A program made the translations under genes and the position numbers. Positions 16,147 through 25,359 of a DNA stretch of 48,491 nt are shown here, piece by piece (the first letter of the stretch is position 1; every line of letters starts with the position of its first letter). This DNA comes from a virus, in the IMG/VR virus record IMGVR_UViG_3300046733_000716, positions 1 to 48,491 of that record; one strand, given 5' to 3'. The notes beneath the pieces were generated by a model. That model worked only from the letters and a program-made list of their open reading frames with translations. It was not told the DNA's origin and searched no databases.

Positions 16147-16216
16147 CATATGTACAACGAATGTATATAATTAAATCAGCTCTATAAGACGCTGCTAAAG
16201 ATTGCGAGAGCAAAAT

Positions 16217-16501
16217 ATGGCAATGAACCAGTCAAGACTTGAGCGTGAAAATCTAGAAGCACATGTAGATTTATGTGCAGAGAGATATCGCGTGTTAGAA
16301 GAAAAATTAAATAGACTAGAGTCTAAAGTAGACTCTTTGACAGAAACAATGGGCAAGATGGCAGAAAAACAAACTGCTTCAACCTTATCTAGTAATAAAC
16401 TAGTTATTGGTGCTGCCGCTACGGTTATTGCAGGATTGCTTTCTACTGTAGTATTACTACTACTAAATTTACAAACAGTAACACCACTGGTAGGTGGATA
16501 G
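16217..16501 (+). CDS. Coiled-coil protein with C-terminal membrane anchor
   Basis: A 94-residue protein. Residues 5-55 form a charged coiled coil (RYRVLEEKLNRLESKVDSL), and residues 66-88 form one membrane helix (VIGAAATVIAGLLSTVVLLL). The layout resembles XhlA-type haemolysin/holin partners and other phage membrane tethers. The ATG at 16217 is preferred to the TTG at 16202 because it gives a natural N-terminus, though neither has a clear ribosome site. It may act in lysis or as an injected membrane protein; both are inferences. Confidence 0.65.
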   Translation: MAMNQSRLERENLEAHVDLCAERYRVLEEKLNRLESKVDSLTETMGKMAEKQTASTLSSNKLVIGAAATVIAGLLSTVVLLLLNLQTVTPLVGG

Positions 16502-16504
16502 TAA

Positions 16505-16792
16505 ATGTTACTGAACGAGGCATATAATACAGTTGTTACAGAAGCAAAAGTAGTTTTTGCTAAACGTGGCAAATCAGTAACGAGAAAGTTTCGTTGCACT
16601 GTAGGTCCACGTAAAGGAAGGGTTGTTGCAAATCCTAGTCAATGTGCAGCCCCAATAAATCTTAAGAAGAGATTTATTTTAAAAAGAACAAAAGCCGCCA
16701 AAGGTGCTAGGATGAATAAAAAGGCGCAAAGAACAAAAAGACTTAGCCCAGCTAGTCGTATTGTTGCAAGGTTAAATAAGGCAAGAGGATGA
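16505..16792 (+). CDS. Small very basic phage protein
   Basis: A 95-residue protein very rich in Lys and Arg. The core SVTRKFRCTVGPRKGRVVAN is followed by NPSQCAAPINLKKRF and a strongly basic tail (KAAKGARMNKKAQRTKRL). Two Cys residues are present. The charge suggests DNA or RNA binding, perhaps packaging-associated. I recall similar sequences in marine T4-like phages without an assigned function. The next gene starts inside its stop (ATGA). Confidence 0.7.
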   Translation: MLLNEAYNTVVTEAKVVFAKRGKSVTRKFRCTVGPRKGRVVANPSQCAAPINLKKRFILKRTKAAKGARMNKKAQRTKRLSPASRIVARLNKARG

Positions 16793-17298
16793 ATATTTTA
16801 AATAACAGTACTATTGATACAGTAATAGATTTTGCAAACGTAAAATTTGGAATGGAACTAACAAAGGAACAAGTTGTTAGTCAACTAAAAGGTTTATCTT
16901 TTTCACAAACTTTAAAACTATTAAGCACAATGAAAAGCGATGACGGCGATGGGTTTTCAGAAATTATAGATTTAAGTGCAGTTTCAGAAGCATATGGAAC
17001 AACACAAACAGCCCAACCAAGTAGAGCAACAATTAGATCACAAGGATCAGGTGTAGACCAAAGACGTGCAACTATTTCTAATCAAGATGCAAATAGAGAT
17101 TCTAGAGGCAGTCAGAGATACACAGCAGGTTCTAGGAAAGTACCAACAGGAGATCCTGGACCAAGAACTAGCAGTAAATCAGATCCAGATGATGATCAAA
17201 GAAATCAAAACGCACAAGGTATTGCAAATAACAGTAACCAGTCAGCGTATAACGCACAAGAAATTGAACGCCTAAAAAAGGCAGCCGGGATAGCATAA
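16789..17298 (+). CDS. Hypothetical late protein with disordered Ser/Arg/Asp region
   Basis: A 169-residue protein. The first 55 residues are helical (VVSQLKGLSFSQTLKLLSTM). Residues about 65-150 are low-complexity and polar (RKVPTGDPGPRTSSKSDPDD), likely disordered, and a short C-terminal helix ends ERLKKAAGIA. No family recognised. Overlaps on both sides (16789, 17298) place it in a tightly coupled late operon. Confidence 0.65.
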   Translation: MNILNNSTIDTVIDFANVKFGMELTKEQVVSQLKGLSFSQTLKLLSTMKSDDGDGFSEIIDLSAVSEAYGTTQTAQPSRATIRSQGSGVDQRRATISNQDANRDSRGSQRYTAGSRKVPTGDPGPRTSSKSDPDDDQRNQNAQGIANNSNQSAYNAQEIERLKKAAGIA

Positions 17299-17507
17299 TG
17301 AAAAGCATTGAAACTCCAGGCGGAATCCCAACATTTTTATCACTTCACGAAAGCGAGATGTACGAAAATTTATTAGAACGTACATGCAAAGAAGATTTAT
17401 CTGAACGTGAGTGTTACCTAATTCAAAGCCTAGTTAACAAAAATATTGTTAAGAAAATAGTGGAGAATAACAAAGTATATTTTGAACGAATGAAAGGGAG
17501 CCTATAA
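17298..17507 (+). CDS. Small late phage protein
   Basis: A 69-residue helical protein (LLERTCKEDLSERECYLIQS) with a winged-helix-like length but no clear DNA-binding signature. It starts and ends in one-base TAATG overlaps. Function unknown. Confidence 0.65.
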   Translation: MKSIETPGGIPTFLSLHESEMYENLLERTCKEDLSERECYLIQSLVNKNIVKKIVENNKVYFERMKGSL

Positions 17508-18124
17508 TGCCAACACCAGAAACACAAGGAATGATGGATATCATTAACAAACTTAATGAAGCCGCAAATCAAGAACCAACAGCACATCAAAAATTAAAAT
17601 CACAAAGAAATACACCAACGCCAAACGTTATTGCAGGAGTAAGCAAAGACGCACAAGGCATGCTAGAAATATTACAAAAACTTGACGAAGCTACACATAA
17701 AGCTACTGAAGAAGTTATTCAAGAATCACATAATGATATTACATTATCAGCAGTGACTAAAAAAGGTAATAGTGTTACAGTAGGTGATTATGAAGTTGTA
17801 TTAGAAAAAGCTACTCTTATTCCTGGTATGACAAAAACGTTCTATAATATTAAAGAAGGTGACGAAATTATATACAATCAAATAGCACTGTTCGAGACAG
17901 CGATGGGTATTGTAAAAGGTTTATTATTTGAAAAAGACAGTAAGGTTGAAAGATTATTGGATTTAGATAACAGATATTCTAGTGCTTTAGCAGAAGCAGC
18001 CACGTTTAAAATGAAGGCAAAAACGCTAACAGAGTCAAGTAAGATAGATATTGCTATGGCAAAACAAGGATCTGCACTGCAAAAGATGAAAAGTATCAAA
18101 AATCAAATCAAAAGTAGCCTTTAA
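17507..18124 (+). CDS. Hypothetical late protein with a duplicated N-terminal motif
   Basis: A 205-residue protein. A motif of about 17 residues occurs twice: PETQGMMDIINKLNEA near residue 4 and SKDAQGMLEILQKLDEA near residue 47. A beta-rich middle follows, then a helical C-terminus that is basic at its end (KMKSIKNQIKSSL). Such repeated short helices often bind the same partner twice. The late-operon setting suggests a capsid-core or virion role. No named homologue recognised. Confidence 0.65.
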   Translation: MPTPETQGMMDIINKLNEAANQEPTAHQKLKSQRNTPTPNVIAGVSKDAQGMLEILQKLDEATHKATEEVIQESHNDITLSAVTKKGNSVTVGDYEVVLEKATLIPGMTKTFYNIKEGDEIIYNQIALFETAMGIVKGLLFEKDSKVERLLDLDNRYSSALAEAATFKMKAKTLTESSKIDIAMAKQGSALQKMKSIKNQIKSSL

Positions 18125-18125
18125 G

Positions 18126-18133
18126 CATAAATA
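18126..18133 (+). promoter_or_regulatory. T4-type late promoter
   Basis: CATAAATA two bases after the previous stop (18124) and 35 bases before the ATG at 18169. Confidence 0.65.
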
Positions 18134-18168
18134 CAATATAATATAAAAAACCTAGTGGGGTATTGAAC

Positions 18169-18933
18169 ATGGAATTAAAACAATTACAAGTGAACAAACT
18201 AACCAAGTTAGATAGTGTTCTAAAAGAAGTATTCGGTATGCAGTTTGACTTTGGTGCAGGTAATGCAAAACTAACCAAAGTAAAAACAGTTACTGAAAAG
18301 AAAATCAACGCATTACGTGAAAACGGCGTTGAGGTTAACGATAAACAATATCAGAAGTTATTGTTAGTATTAGAAGGTATAAACACAGTTATGGAAAAGA
18401 ATCCAGTAATGGAAGGCGAACTTGATCAAGCTGAAGTACTTCTAGCGGCAAAGCAAATGGCAGACGATCTACAAAAAATGGCTGAAAATTTAGCTAGCAT
18501 GCAAGTAGAAGAATTAATGAGCATCACTAACGCAATGAAAGAAGAAGTTGGTGTAGCAGAAGCAGATGCATTTAATGTATCAGCTGAAACAGCAATTAGT
18601 TCAGCACTTGAAGCAGTTAAGACAGCAAATCAGCAAGTTGCTGATGCAGTTTTAGTAGCACAAGGCCAAGCACCAGAAACAGATATGTCAATGGACACAG
18701 GTCCTGAACTTGATGCACCAGCAGATCCAGCAATGGACACGGATGCACCAGTTGAGCCTGCAGAAGATGATTTTGAAGGTGCAGATGCAGCGTCAGCTGA
18801 AACCGATGTAGACGGCAGAGAGATGAAAGAAGATTCATATCTAAATGCACTACGTATGGTAAAAGAAGCACAAGCAGACGGCAAAGTCAACAAAGAAGTA
18901 TTAAAACAAGCATTTGCGGCATTGAAGAAGTAA
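18169..18933 (+). CDS. Acidic Ala-rich late protein, scaffold-like
   Basis: A 254-residue protein starting at ATG 18169, not at the upstream TTG 18163. The N-terminal half has long helices (QMADDLQKMAENLASMQ). Residues about 165-220 are strongly acidic and Ala/Pro-rich (DAPVEPAEDDFEGADAASAE), and a basic helix ends the protein (NKEVLKQAFAALKK). The composition resembles head-core or scaffolding proteins, but this is composition only. Its late promoter indicates high late expression. Confidence 0.6.
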   Translation: MELKQLQVNKLTKLDSVLKEVFGMQFDFGAGNAKLTKVKTVTEKKINALRENGVEVNDKQYQKLLLVLEGINTVMEKNPVMEGELDQAEVLLAAKQMADDLQKMAENLASMQVEELMSITNAMKEEVGVAEADAFNVSAETAISSALEAVKTANQQVADAVLVAQGQAPETDMSMDTGPELDAPADPAMDTDAPVEPAEDDFEGADAASAETDVDGREMKEDSYLNALRMVKEAQADGKVNKEVLKQAFAALKK

Positions 18934-18937
18934 AGCT

Positions 18938-19264
18938 ATGAGATACGCTGATCTATTTGAAATATCACAAGTAGATGCAAAGGTAATTGATCTACTTTCA
19001 ATTCTAAGTAGCGAAGGTGTGGAGAGTATTCCTCTAGACTCGCTAGTTAAAGAGTTGGTGGCGATGGGAATAGATGCAGATGGTGAATCACTATTTGATG
19101 AAATTCAAAACCTCCCTATTGTTAATAACATCAAAGATGGTATAGTATATTTTAATACTGCCAGCATGGGTGCTAGCAATATGAATAAAGTAGATCCAGA
19201 AAAGAATAAGAAACAAGTAAAAGCAATGGCTAAGAAGCAAGTAGACAAAGAGTTAAACAAATGA
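18938..19264 (+). CDS. Hypothetical late protein
   Basis: A 108-residue protein. The first 70 residues (LLSILSSEGVESIPLDSLVK) look like a small helical or winged-helix fold; the tail is Lys-rich (KKQVKAMAKKQVDKELNK). It follows the scaffold-like gene after 4 bases and overlaps the next start by ATGA. No family recognised. Confidence 0.65.
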   Translation: MRYADLFEISQVDAKVIDLLSILSSEGVESIPLDSLVKELVAMGIDADGESLFDEIQNLPIVNNIKDGIVYFNTASMGASNMNKVDPEKNKKQVKAMAKKQVDKELNK

Positions 19265-19869
19265 GTGTAGGATTAAACGCAGCCCAAGCAAGAGCTAAAG
19301 CATCACAAGATATGATTGTGTACAAAGAAACACAAGCTATCATGGAAGTTGTTATTTCACAGAGTGCATTAGGTAAATTTGAAGGTACTGTATCAGACAC
19401 AACTACAATGACAAACTCAACTCCTAGCATACAAAAAATTGGTACAGTTAATAACCCCACAATAACTGTAGGTGACACACTTATTTTTAATAATCAAACA
19501 ATAACACTTGGAACAAGTGGAACAAATCTTAATTCTATTGTTGCAGATATTAACGATGCAGGATTAGCAGGATTAACAGCAAGCAAAGACGCAGGATACT
19601 TAGTACTAACAATTGAAGGTTCATTTGCATCATGGAATTATGATATTGGTGCAGGAACAGCAAATTTAGGATTTGCACCAGGAACGTATAGTATTACAAA
19701 CCCAACTAGTGTCAACTATTTTAATGTATGGCAAGGTACACTTACAGATCGTGGATTACAAAGTCAAATGGAAACAGTAATTAAACATTTTCAAAATTTA
19801 GGATATAAAATTGAAAGACTCACAAATGCAAATACCAGTAAGACATTAAAATGGTACATTTATTGGTAG
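19261..19869 (+). CDS. Probable virion structural protein
   Basis: A 202-residue protein. A helical N-terminus (NAAQARAKASQDMIVYKE) is followed by a Thr/Asn/Gly-rich beta domain (NPTITVGDTLIFNNQTITLG) and a helical end (QMETVIKHFQNLGYKIERL). The layout recalls tail or head-decoration proteins in which a helix anchors a beta domain. It overlaps the hydrolase-like gene by 19 bases. Confidence 0.6.
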   Translation: MSVGLNAAQARAKASQDMIVYKETQAIMEVVISQSALGKFEGTVSDTTTMTNSTPSIQKIGTVNNPTITVGDTLIFNNQTITLGTSGTNLNSIVADINDAGLAGLTASKDAGYLVLTIEGSFASWNYDIGAGTANLGFAPGTYSITNPTSVNYFNVWQGTLTDRGLQSQMETVIKHFQNLGYKIERLTNANTSKTLKWYIYW

Positions 19870-20612
19870 GCAAAAAGATTGCTTTTATAGGCGATAGTTT
19901 TTCAGCATATTGGCAAGACAAAGTAGAAAAGAATAGTTGGACTTATCAACTAGCACAAAAATTCCCACAACATCAATATTATAATTACGCAATAGGAGGT
20001 CGTGGACACGACTACTATGAATGGTGTTTACTTGATGCAAAGCTACGTGGCATTGATATTATCTTTACTAATAGAACATTCAAGCAAAGAGTATTTGAAG
20101 TTGGTAGTACTGGAGACTTTGAATTTGAAGAACAAAAAATTGATAATAATTACTCTACGTTAGATGGCCCACCTCATATATGGTATTCAATACATAGAAA
20201 TGCAGGTATGTTTAGAAATTCCCCAAATGATAATTTTCCAAAAAATGTACAATCAAACATTACTGAATCATTAGCACGTAAAAGTGTATCAGATGTATAT
20301 CATTCATGGAACGATAAATGGTACGATAACATGGATACATTATATAACTTTGAACATATTATTAAGTTAGAATTATTACGTATGGTAGATAAGCCACAAT
20401 TACGTACAGCAGAAGTTGAATTATATAAACAATTTATAGATGAAGGCGAGTGGGTATTTACAAAAGATACAAAAGTCCATATGGAAATAGCATTTAGAAA
20501 TGGATTAACAGTAGCACCGGATGATAACCACTGGTCGTTGTTTAGTAATACATGGGTGTTAAATAATTTTATTTTAACTGAAGAAACCATTGACATCTTA
20601 TCACAACAGTAG
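19851..20612 (+). CDS. SGNH/GDSL-like hydrolase
   Basis: A 253-residue protein. KIAFIGDSFSAYW near residue 10 carries the block I nucleophile Ser (GDS). NYAIGGRGHD (about 45-54) resembles block II with its Gly. DDNHWS near residue 225 resembles the D-x-x-H catalytic block. SGNH enzymes cleave ester bonds in lipids or acetylated polysaccharides, so a role in host envelope or surface-sugar modification is possible. The start overlaps the previous gene by 19 bases. A promoter for the next gene lies in its last codons. Confidence 0.6.
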   Translation: MVHLLVGKKIAFIGDSFSAYWQDKVEKNSWTYQLAQKFPQHQYYNYAIGGRGHDYYEWCLLDAKLRGIDIIFTNRTFKQRVFEVGSTGDFEFEEQKIDNNYSTLDGPPHIWYSIHRNAGMFRNSPNDNFPKNVQSNITESLARKSVSDVYHSWNDKWYDNMDTLYNFEHIIKLELLRMVDKPQLRTAEVELYKQFIDEGEWVFTKDTKVHMEIAFRNGLTVAPDDNHWSLFSNTWVLNNFILTEETIDILSQQ

Positions 20613-20618
20613 TATACT
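20590..20618 (+). promoter_or_regulatory. Sigma70-like promoter placed for a leaderless nuclease transcript
   Basis: TTGACA (20590-20595), a 17-base spacer and TATACT (20613-20618). Six bases separate the -10 from the ATG at 20625, so +1 should be the A of ATG, the same geometry as uvsW. A second ATG at 20621 is out of frame. Confidence 0.75.
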
Positions 20619-20624
20619 TAATGC

Positions 20625-21314
20625 ATGTTAAAGATTAAAAGTCCATATCCATATAAAGAATTAAAACGAACTAGTGTAGACGGAAAACGTCTATATGAGA
20701 ATCCTTGGGGCGATCCTGTTCCAAGTGTTACCACTATTTTAAGTGCTACACAGCCTGCAGAAAAACGTGCAGGATTGGCGGCATGGAGAAAAAGAGTAGG
20801 TACAGAAGAAGCACAACGCATTACAACAACTGCTGCCAATAGAGGTACAGTTATGCACAATATATTAGAACATTGGGCATTAGGCGAGTATGAAACATAC
20901 AACCCTGGAAATAATATAGTACACAAACAAGCTAAGGCAATGGCACAGGTTGTTGTGGATAATATTGAAGATGATGTTAGTGAGATATGGGGAACTGAAG
21001 TTAATTTATGTGCGGCTGGATTATATGCTGGCACAACTGACTTAGTTGGTGTTTATAAAGGACATCCAACTATTATGGACTTTAAGCAGACTAATAAGCC
21101 TAAAAAACGTGAATGGATTGAAGATTATTTCTTACAAGGTGCCGCCTATGCAAACGCACATAACGAAATGTACAATACTACAATTGATCGTATTGCTATC
21201 TTTATGTGTAGTGGTGATTGTCAATGGCAACTGTTCGAAAGTGGTCCAGAAGACTTTAAAAATTGGGAAATGAAATGGGCCCAACGTTTAGAGAAATTCT
21301 ATAACCTGTCATAA
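20625..21314 (+). CDS. PD-(D/E)XK exonuclease (RecB/YqaJ/Cas4-like)
   Basis: A 229-residue nuclease-fold protein. Motifs in order are RGTVMHNILE with the His of RecB-like nucleases, GTTDLVG with the first Asp, IMDFKQTNK giving the D-x-K pair, and a Gln/Tyr motif in QGAAYANAH. Enzymes of this kind degrade or resect DNA; in T4-like phages they may take part in host DNA breakdown or recombination. It has its own early-type promoter without a ribosome site. A late promoter overlaps its stop. Confidence 0.8.
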   Translation: MLKIKSPYPYKELKRTSVDGKRLYENPWGDPVPSVTTILSATQPAEKRAGLAAWRKRVGTEEAQRITTTAANRGTVMHNILEHWALGEYETYNPGNNIVHKQAKAMAQVVVDNIEDDVSEIWGTEVNLCAAGLYAGTTDLVGVYKGHPTIMDFKQTNKPKKREWIEDYFLQGAAYANAHNEMYNTTIDRIAIFMCSGDCQWQLFESGPEDFKNWEMKWAQRLEKFYNLS

Positions 21315-21317
21315 ATA
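21310..21317 (+). promoter_or_regulatory. T4-type late promoter
   Basis: CATAAATA overlapping the nuclease stop, 28 bases before the small ORF at 21346. Confidence 0.55.
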
Positions 21318-21345
21318 TATTAATACAAGGAACAACAAAAGAAAC

Positions 21346-21402
21346 ATGTCGACGTTACATTTTAATACCAGACAAGTTTTTTTTGACCTGTTAACATATT
21401 AA
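21346..21402 (+). CDS. Tiny ORF coupled to the downstream gene
   Basis: An 18-residue ORF (MSTLHFNTRQVFFDLLTY). An AAGGA sits 14-18 bases upstream, and its TAA overlaps the next ATG (TAATG at 21400-21404). It could be a leader peptide that couples translation or a real micro-protein. Coding status is uncertain. Confidence 0.35.
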   Translation: MSTLHFNTRQVFFDLLTY

Positions 21403-21836
21403 TGAAAGATATATGGCAACTACCAGTAAAGTCGCGTCTCCGTACTTGGAGAACTCTGAGAAAAGAGATAGAGGCTTTAGACGACTTACTTCCTAAACTT
21501 GAGGTTGTAACACAATTCTGGAAGATGGCACCTATCAGTGTTAGGGTAATCGATCCTTATAATGAAAGCACATGGCCAAACCCATGGGACTTACTACATG
21601 CAAACGAATATGACGAGAACGTTGTTTCGTTAGGCATTGCTTATACATTGTACTACAGTGGTATTCCATGTAAAATATTACTAGTACAGAGTGTAGAAAA
21701 AAGTGAGATTAAATTGATTGTTTCAGTTGACAATTGTTATATTTTAAACTATAATTATGATATAATTGACAACCTAAAACTAATCGACACACTTGATGTA
21801 CTAAAGGATATAGATATTAGTACATTAAGCAAATAG
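21402..21836 (+). CDS. Conserved hypothetical protein upstream of nrdA
   Basis: A 144-residue protein of unknown function. A basic N-terminus (LPVKSRLRTWRTLRKEIEAL) is followed by a mixed alpha/beta region (VVSLGIAYTLYYSGIPCKIL). No enzyme motif is seen. It lies alone between the nuclease and the ribonucleotide reductase operon and has no clear ribosome site except coupling to the tiny ORF. Confidence 0.65.
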   Translation: MKDIWQLPVKSRLRTWRTLRKEIEALDDLLPKLEVVTQFWKMAPISVRVIDPYNESTWPNPWDLLHANEYDENVVSLGIAYTLYYSGIPCKILLVQSVEKSEIKLIVSVDNCYILNYNYDIIDNLKLIDTLDVLKDIDISTLSK

Positions 21837-21855
21837 TTATTGAACAACATTACAT

Positions 21856-21863
21856 GTTAAATA
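21856..21863 (+). promoter_or_regulatory. Possible late promoter upstream of nrdA
   Basis: GTTAAATA, one base off the NATAAATA pattern, about 31 bases before the nrdA ATG. Weak candidate. Confidence 0.35.
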
Positions 21864-21894
21864 CATAACTATTTTTAACAAGAACGGGATACAG

Positions 21895-24219
21895 ATGAGC
21901 AAAGATCAAATAGAAATTATAAAAAGAGATGGTACTACAGAAGTACTTGATTTAGAAAAAATGCACAAAGTTGTATTTTACGCATGTGAAGGTATTACCG
22001 GTGTTAGTGCTAGTGAAGTAGAAATTAAAAGTCATTTACAGTTTTATGATGGAATTGAAAGTACAAATATACAAGAAACATTAATCAAAGCCGCAGCCGA
22101 TCTTATTAACGAACAAACACCAAATTATCAATGGGTAGCAGGTAGATTAATCAATTATCATCTAAGAAAAAACGTTTACAATTCATTTGATCCAGATCAT
22201 CTAAGTGATATTGCACGTAAGAATGTTGAACTAGGAATATACGACGAAAGTTTTTTCTCCGTTTATACAGAAGAAGAAATTGATCAATTAAACAGTTACA
22301 TTAAACATGATCGTGATGAAAATATTTCTTACGTTGGAATGGAACAATTCCGTGGTAAGTATCTAGCTCAGAATAGAGTAACAGGACAAATATTTGAAAC
22401 TCCACAGATTGCATATATGATGATTTCAGCTACATTGTTTAGTTCGTATCCAAAAGAAACTAGAATGAAATATGTAAAAGAATATTATGATGCTATTAGT
22501 AACTTTGATATTAGTTTACCTACACCTATTATGGCAGGACTTAGAACACCTCAAAGACAATTTAGTAGTTGTGTATTAATCGAAACAGATGATAGCTTAG
22601 ATAGTATTAATGCTACAAGTGCTAGTGTTGTAAAATATGTTAGCCAAAAAGCAGGTATTGGAATTGGAGCAGGTAGTATTCGTTCAATAGGAAGTCCTAT
22701 TAGACGAGGCGATGCAACACATACAGGTGTTATTCCATTTTATAAATTATTTCAAAGTGCAGTTAAATCATGTAGCCAAGGTGGCGTTCGTGGTGGAGCG
22801 GCAACACTATACTATCCAATTTGGCACTTAGAAGCAGAAGAACTATTAGTATTAAAGAACAATAAAGGCACAGAAGATAATCGTGTTAGACATATGGACT
22901 ATGGTGTACAATTTAATAAACTTATGTACGAACGTCTATTAACTGGTAAAGACATTACACTTTTCTCACCTAGTGATGTTCCTGGATTATATGAGGCATT
23001 TTTTAACGATCAAGATAAATTTAAAGAATTATATGAGAATGCAGAAAGAACAGTTACTAGGAAAAAAGTACTACCAGCATCTGAATTGTTTGGTATGTTT
23101 ATGGAAGAACGTAAAAACACAGGAAGAATTTATTTACAAAATGTAGATCATGCAAATACACATGGAGCATTTTTAGAAGAAGTTGCACCAGTAAAACAAA
23201 GCAATTTGTGTTGTGAAATTAATTTACCTACAAAACCTCTTTCTTCGTTTAATGATGAAGAAGGTGAAATTAGTTTATGTACATTAAGTGCGATTAATTG
23301 GGGTAACGTTAGAACACCTGAGGACTTTGAACGTATATGTAGATTAGCAGTACGTGGCTTAGACGAGCTATTGGATTATCAAAATTATCCAGTATTAGCG
23401 GCAGAACTTAGTACAATGAAAAGACGTCCATTAGGTATTGGTATTATTAACTTTGCATATTGGTTGGCTAAGAATGATTTAAATTATCAAGATATTGATA
23501 AAAAAGGATTAGCATTAGTTGACACATGGACAGAAGCATGGAGTTATTACTTAATTAAAGCAAGTGCAGATTTAGCAATTGAAAAAGGTAATATTTCAGG
23601 AATTAACGAAACAAAATATGGACAAGGTATTACACCTAACCAAACATACAAAAAAGAACTAGATGAGTTAGTTCCACATAAAGAACGTATGCCTTGGAAA
23701 AGTCTGCGTAAACAGTTACAAAAAACAGGAATACGTAACAGTACATTAATGGCATTAATGCCTGCTGAAACATCAGCACAAATTAGTAACAGTACTAATG
23801 GTATTGAACCACCACGTGCATTTGTAAGTGTTAAACAAAGCAAACATGGAGTACTAAAACAAGTTGTGCCTGGTTATCCTAGGTTAAAGAATAAATACGA
23901 TCTGTTATGGGGTCAAAAAAGCCCAGAAGGATATTTAAAAATTATGGCAGTATTACAAAAATATATTGATCAAGGTATTAGTGTAAATACAAGCTACAAC
24001 CCGGAATTTTATGAAGAAGAAAAGATTCCAATGAGTGTTATGCTACAACATCTTGTAATGTTTTACAAGTACGGTGGAAAACAATTATACTATTTTAACA
24101 CATATGATGGTCAAGGTGAAATTGACTTTGATAAGAAGAATGCTGAGCAGATGCTTGGTAGAGAAGAATTTAGCACGGACGAAGAGTATGACGACTACTG
24201 CGAAAGTTGTGTGATATAA
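21895..24219 (+). CDS. nrdA: Ribonucleotide reductase class Ia large subunit
   Basis: Reduces ribonucleoside diphosphates to supply deoxynucleotides for phage DNA synthesis. It has 774 residues (E. coli NrdA 761). An N-terminal ATP-cone (IEIIKRDGTTEVLDLEKMHK) is present. Catalytic features are FSSCVLIETDDSL (first active-site Cys), NLCCEINLPTKP (thiyl-radical Cys with the Asn and Glu), the radical-transfer Tyr pair in KQLYYFNTYDG, and the C-terminal CESC pair for re-reduction. It precedes nrdB after 12 bases. Confidence 0.97.
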   Translation: MSKDQIEIIKRDGTTEVLDLEKMHKVVFYACEGITGVSASEVEIKSHLQFYDGIESTNIQETLIKAAADLINEQTPNYQWVAGRLINYHLRKNVYNSFDPDHLSDIARKNVELGIYDESFFSVYTEEEIDQLNSYIKHDRDENISYVGMEQFRGKYLAQNRVTGQIFETPQIAYMMISATLFSSYPKETRMKYVKEYYDAISNFDISLPTPIMAGLRTPQRQFSSCVLIETDDSLDSINATSASVVKYVSQKAGIGIGAGSIRSIGSPIRRGDATHTGVIPFYKLFQSAVKSCSQGGVRGGAATLYYPIWHLEAEELLVLKNNKGTEDNRVRHMDYGVQFNKLMYERLLTGKDITLFSPSDVPGLYEAFFNDQDKFKELYENAERTVTRKKVLPASELFGMFMEERKNTGRIYLQNVDHANTHGAFLEEVAPVKQSNLCCEINLPTKPLSSFNDEEGEISLCTLSAINWGNVRTPEDFERICRLAVRGLDELLDYQNYPVLAAELSTMKRRPLGIGIINFAYWLAKNDLNYQDIDKKGLALVDTWTEAWSYYLIKASADLAIEKGNISGINETKYGQGITPNQTYKKELDELVPHKERMPWKSLRKQLQKTGIRNSTLMALMPAETSAQISNSTNGIEPPRAFVSVKQSKHGVLKQVVPGYPRLKNKYDLLWGQKSPEGYLKIMAVLQKYIDQGISVNTSYNPEFYEEEKIPMSVMLQHLVMFYKYGGKQLYYFNTYDGQGEIDFDKKNAEQMLGREEFSTDEEYDDYCESCVI

Positions 24220-24231
24220 GGATTAAACAAC

Positions 24232-25359
24232 ATGTCAATATTAAACGTAAATAACGAAAAATACCATACTGAAGCAAATGCATTTCTAGATGGAGATCTT
24301 GGATTTCAGCGATACGATACTGTTAAGTATAAACAGTTTGATAAACTTACAGATAAACAATTAGGTTTCTTTTGGAGACCTGAAGAAGTTGATGTAAGTA
24401 AAGATTCAAAAGATTTTAAAGATCTAACTGATCACGAACAGCACATTTTTACAAGTAATCTTAAAAGACAGATACTTTTAGATAGTGTACAAGGTAGAGC
24501 ACCTGTTGAAGCATTTGGTCCTATTACTAGCTTACCAGAACTTGAAAACTGGATTATCACATGGACATTCAGTGAAACAATTCACTCACGTAGCTATACA
24601 CATATTATTCGTAATATCTATAATAATCCTACAATAGTATTTGATGAATTAGCAGATAGTAAAGAAATTGTAGAATGTGCAGATGACATTTCTAAATATT
24701 ACAATGACCTTATTGAATATTCACAGTACTATCAATTGTTAGGTGAAGGAACACATAAAGTTAATAATAAAACAGTTGAAATTAATATGTATGATCTAAA
24801 GAAGAAAATTTGGATGTGTGCAAATAGTGTTAACGTATTAGAAGGCATTCGTTTCTATGTTAGTTTTGCTTGCTCTTGGGCATTCGCAGAATTAAAGAAA
24901 ATGGAAGGTAATGCTAAAATTATTAAATTTATTGCACGTGATGAAAATGTTCACTTAGCAAGTACACAATATTTACTTTCAAAAGTATTAACAAAAGAAG
25001 ATCCAGACTTTGCTAAGATTCAAGAAGAATGTAAAGAAGAAGTATCACAAATGTTTGTTGATGCAGTTGAGCAAGAAAAAGAATGGGCTAACTATCTATT
25101 TAAAGACGGTAGTATGATTGGTCTTAATGCACAACTATTACATGATTATATTGAATGGATCTGTTGTAAACGTATGACAGCATTAGGAATGAAATGTCCA
25201 TACACAACACCACAAGCAAATCCACTACCATGGACAGCTAAATGGATTAGTGGAGCAGAAGTACAAGTAGCACCTCAAGAAACAGAAATTAGTAGTTATG
25301 TTATTGGCGGTGTTAAAAAAGACGTATCAGAAGATACATTTTCAGGAATGAGTTTATAA
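24232..25359 (+). CDS. nrdB: Ribonucleotide reductase class Ia small subunit
   Basis: Holds the di-iron centre and tyrosyl radical that activates NrdA. It has 375 residues, the family's usual length. DHEQHIFTSNLKRQILLDS contains the first iron ligands, ETIHSRSYTHIIRN contains the radical Tyr and Glu/His ligands, and FIARDENVHLAS contains the second Glu/His ligand pair. All key residues appear intact. It overlaps the glutaredoxin start by one base. Confidence 0.97.
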   Translation: MSILNVNNEKYHTEANAFLDGDLGFQRYDTVKYKQFDKLTDKQLGFFWRPEEVDVSKDSKDFKDLTDHEQHIFTSNLKRQILLDSVQGRAPVEAFGPITSLPELENWIITWTFSETIHSRSYTHIIRNIYNNPTIVFDELADSKEIVECADDISKYYNDLIEYSQYYQLLGEGTHKVNNKTVEINMYDLKKKIWMCANSVNVLEGIRFYVSFACSWAFAELKKMEGNAKIIKFIARDENVHLASTQYLLSKVLTKEDPDFAKIQEECKEEVSQMFVDAVEQEKEWANYLFKDGSMIGLNAQLLHDYIEWICCKRMTALGMKCPYTTPQANPLPWTAKWISGAEVQVAPQETEISSYVIGGVKKDVSEDTFSGMSL

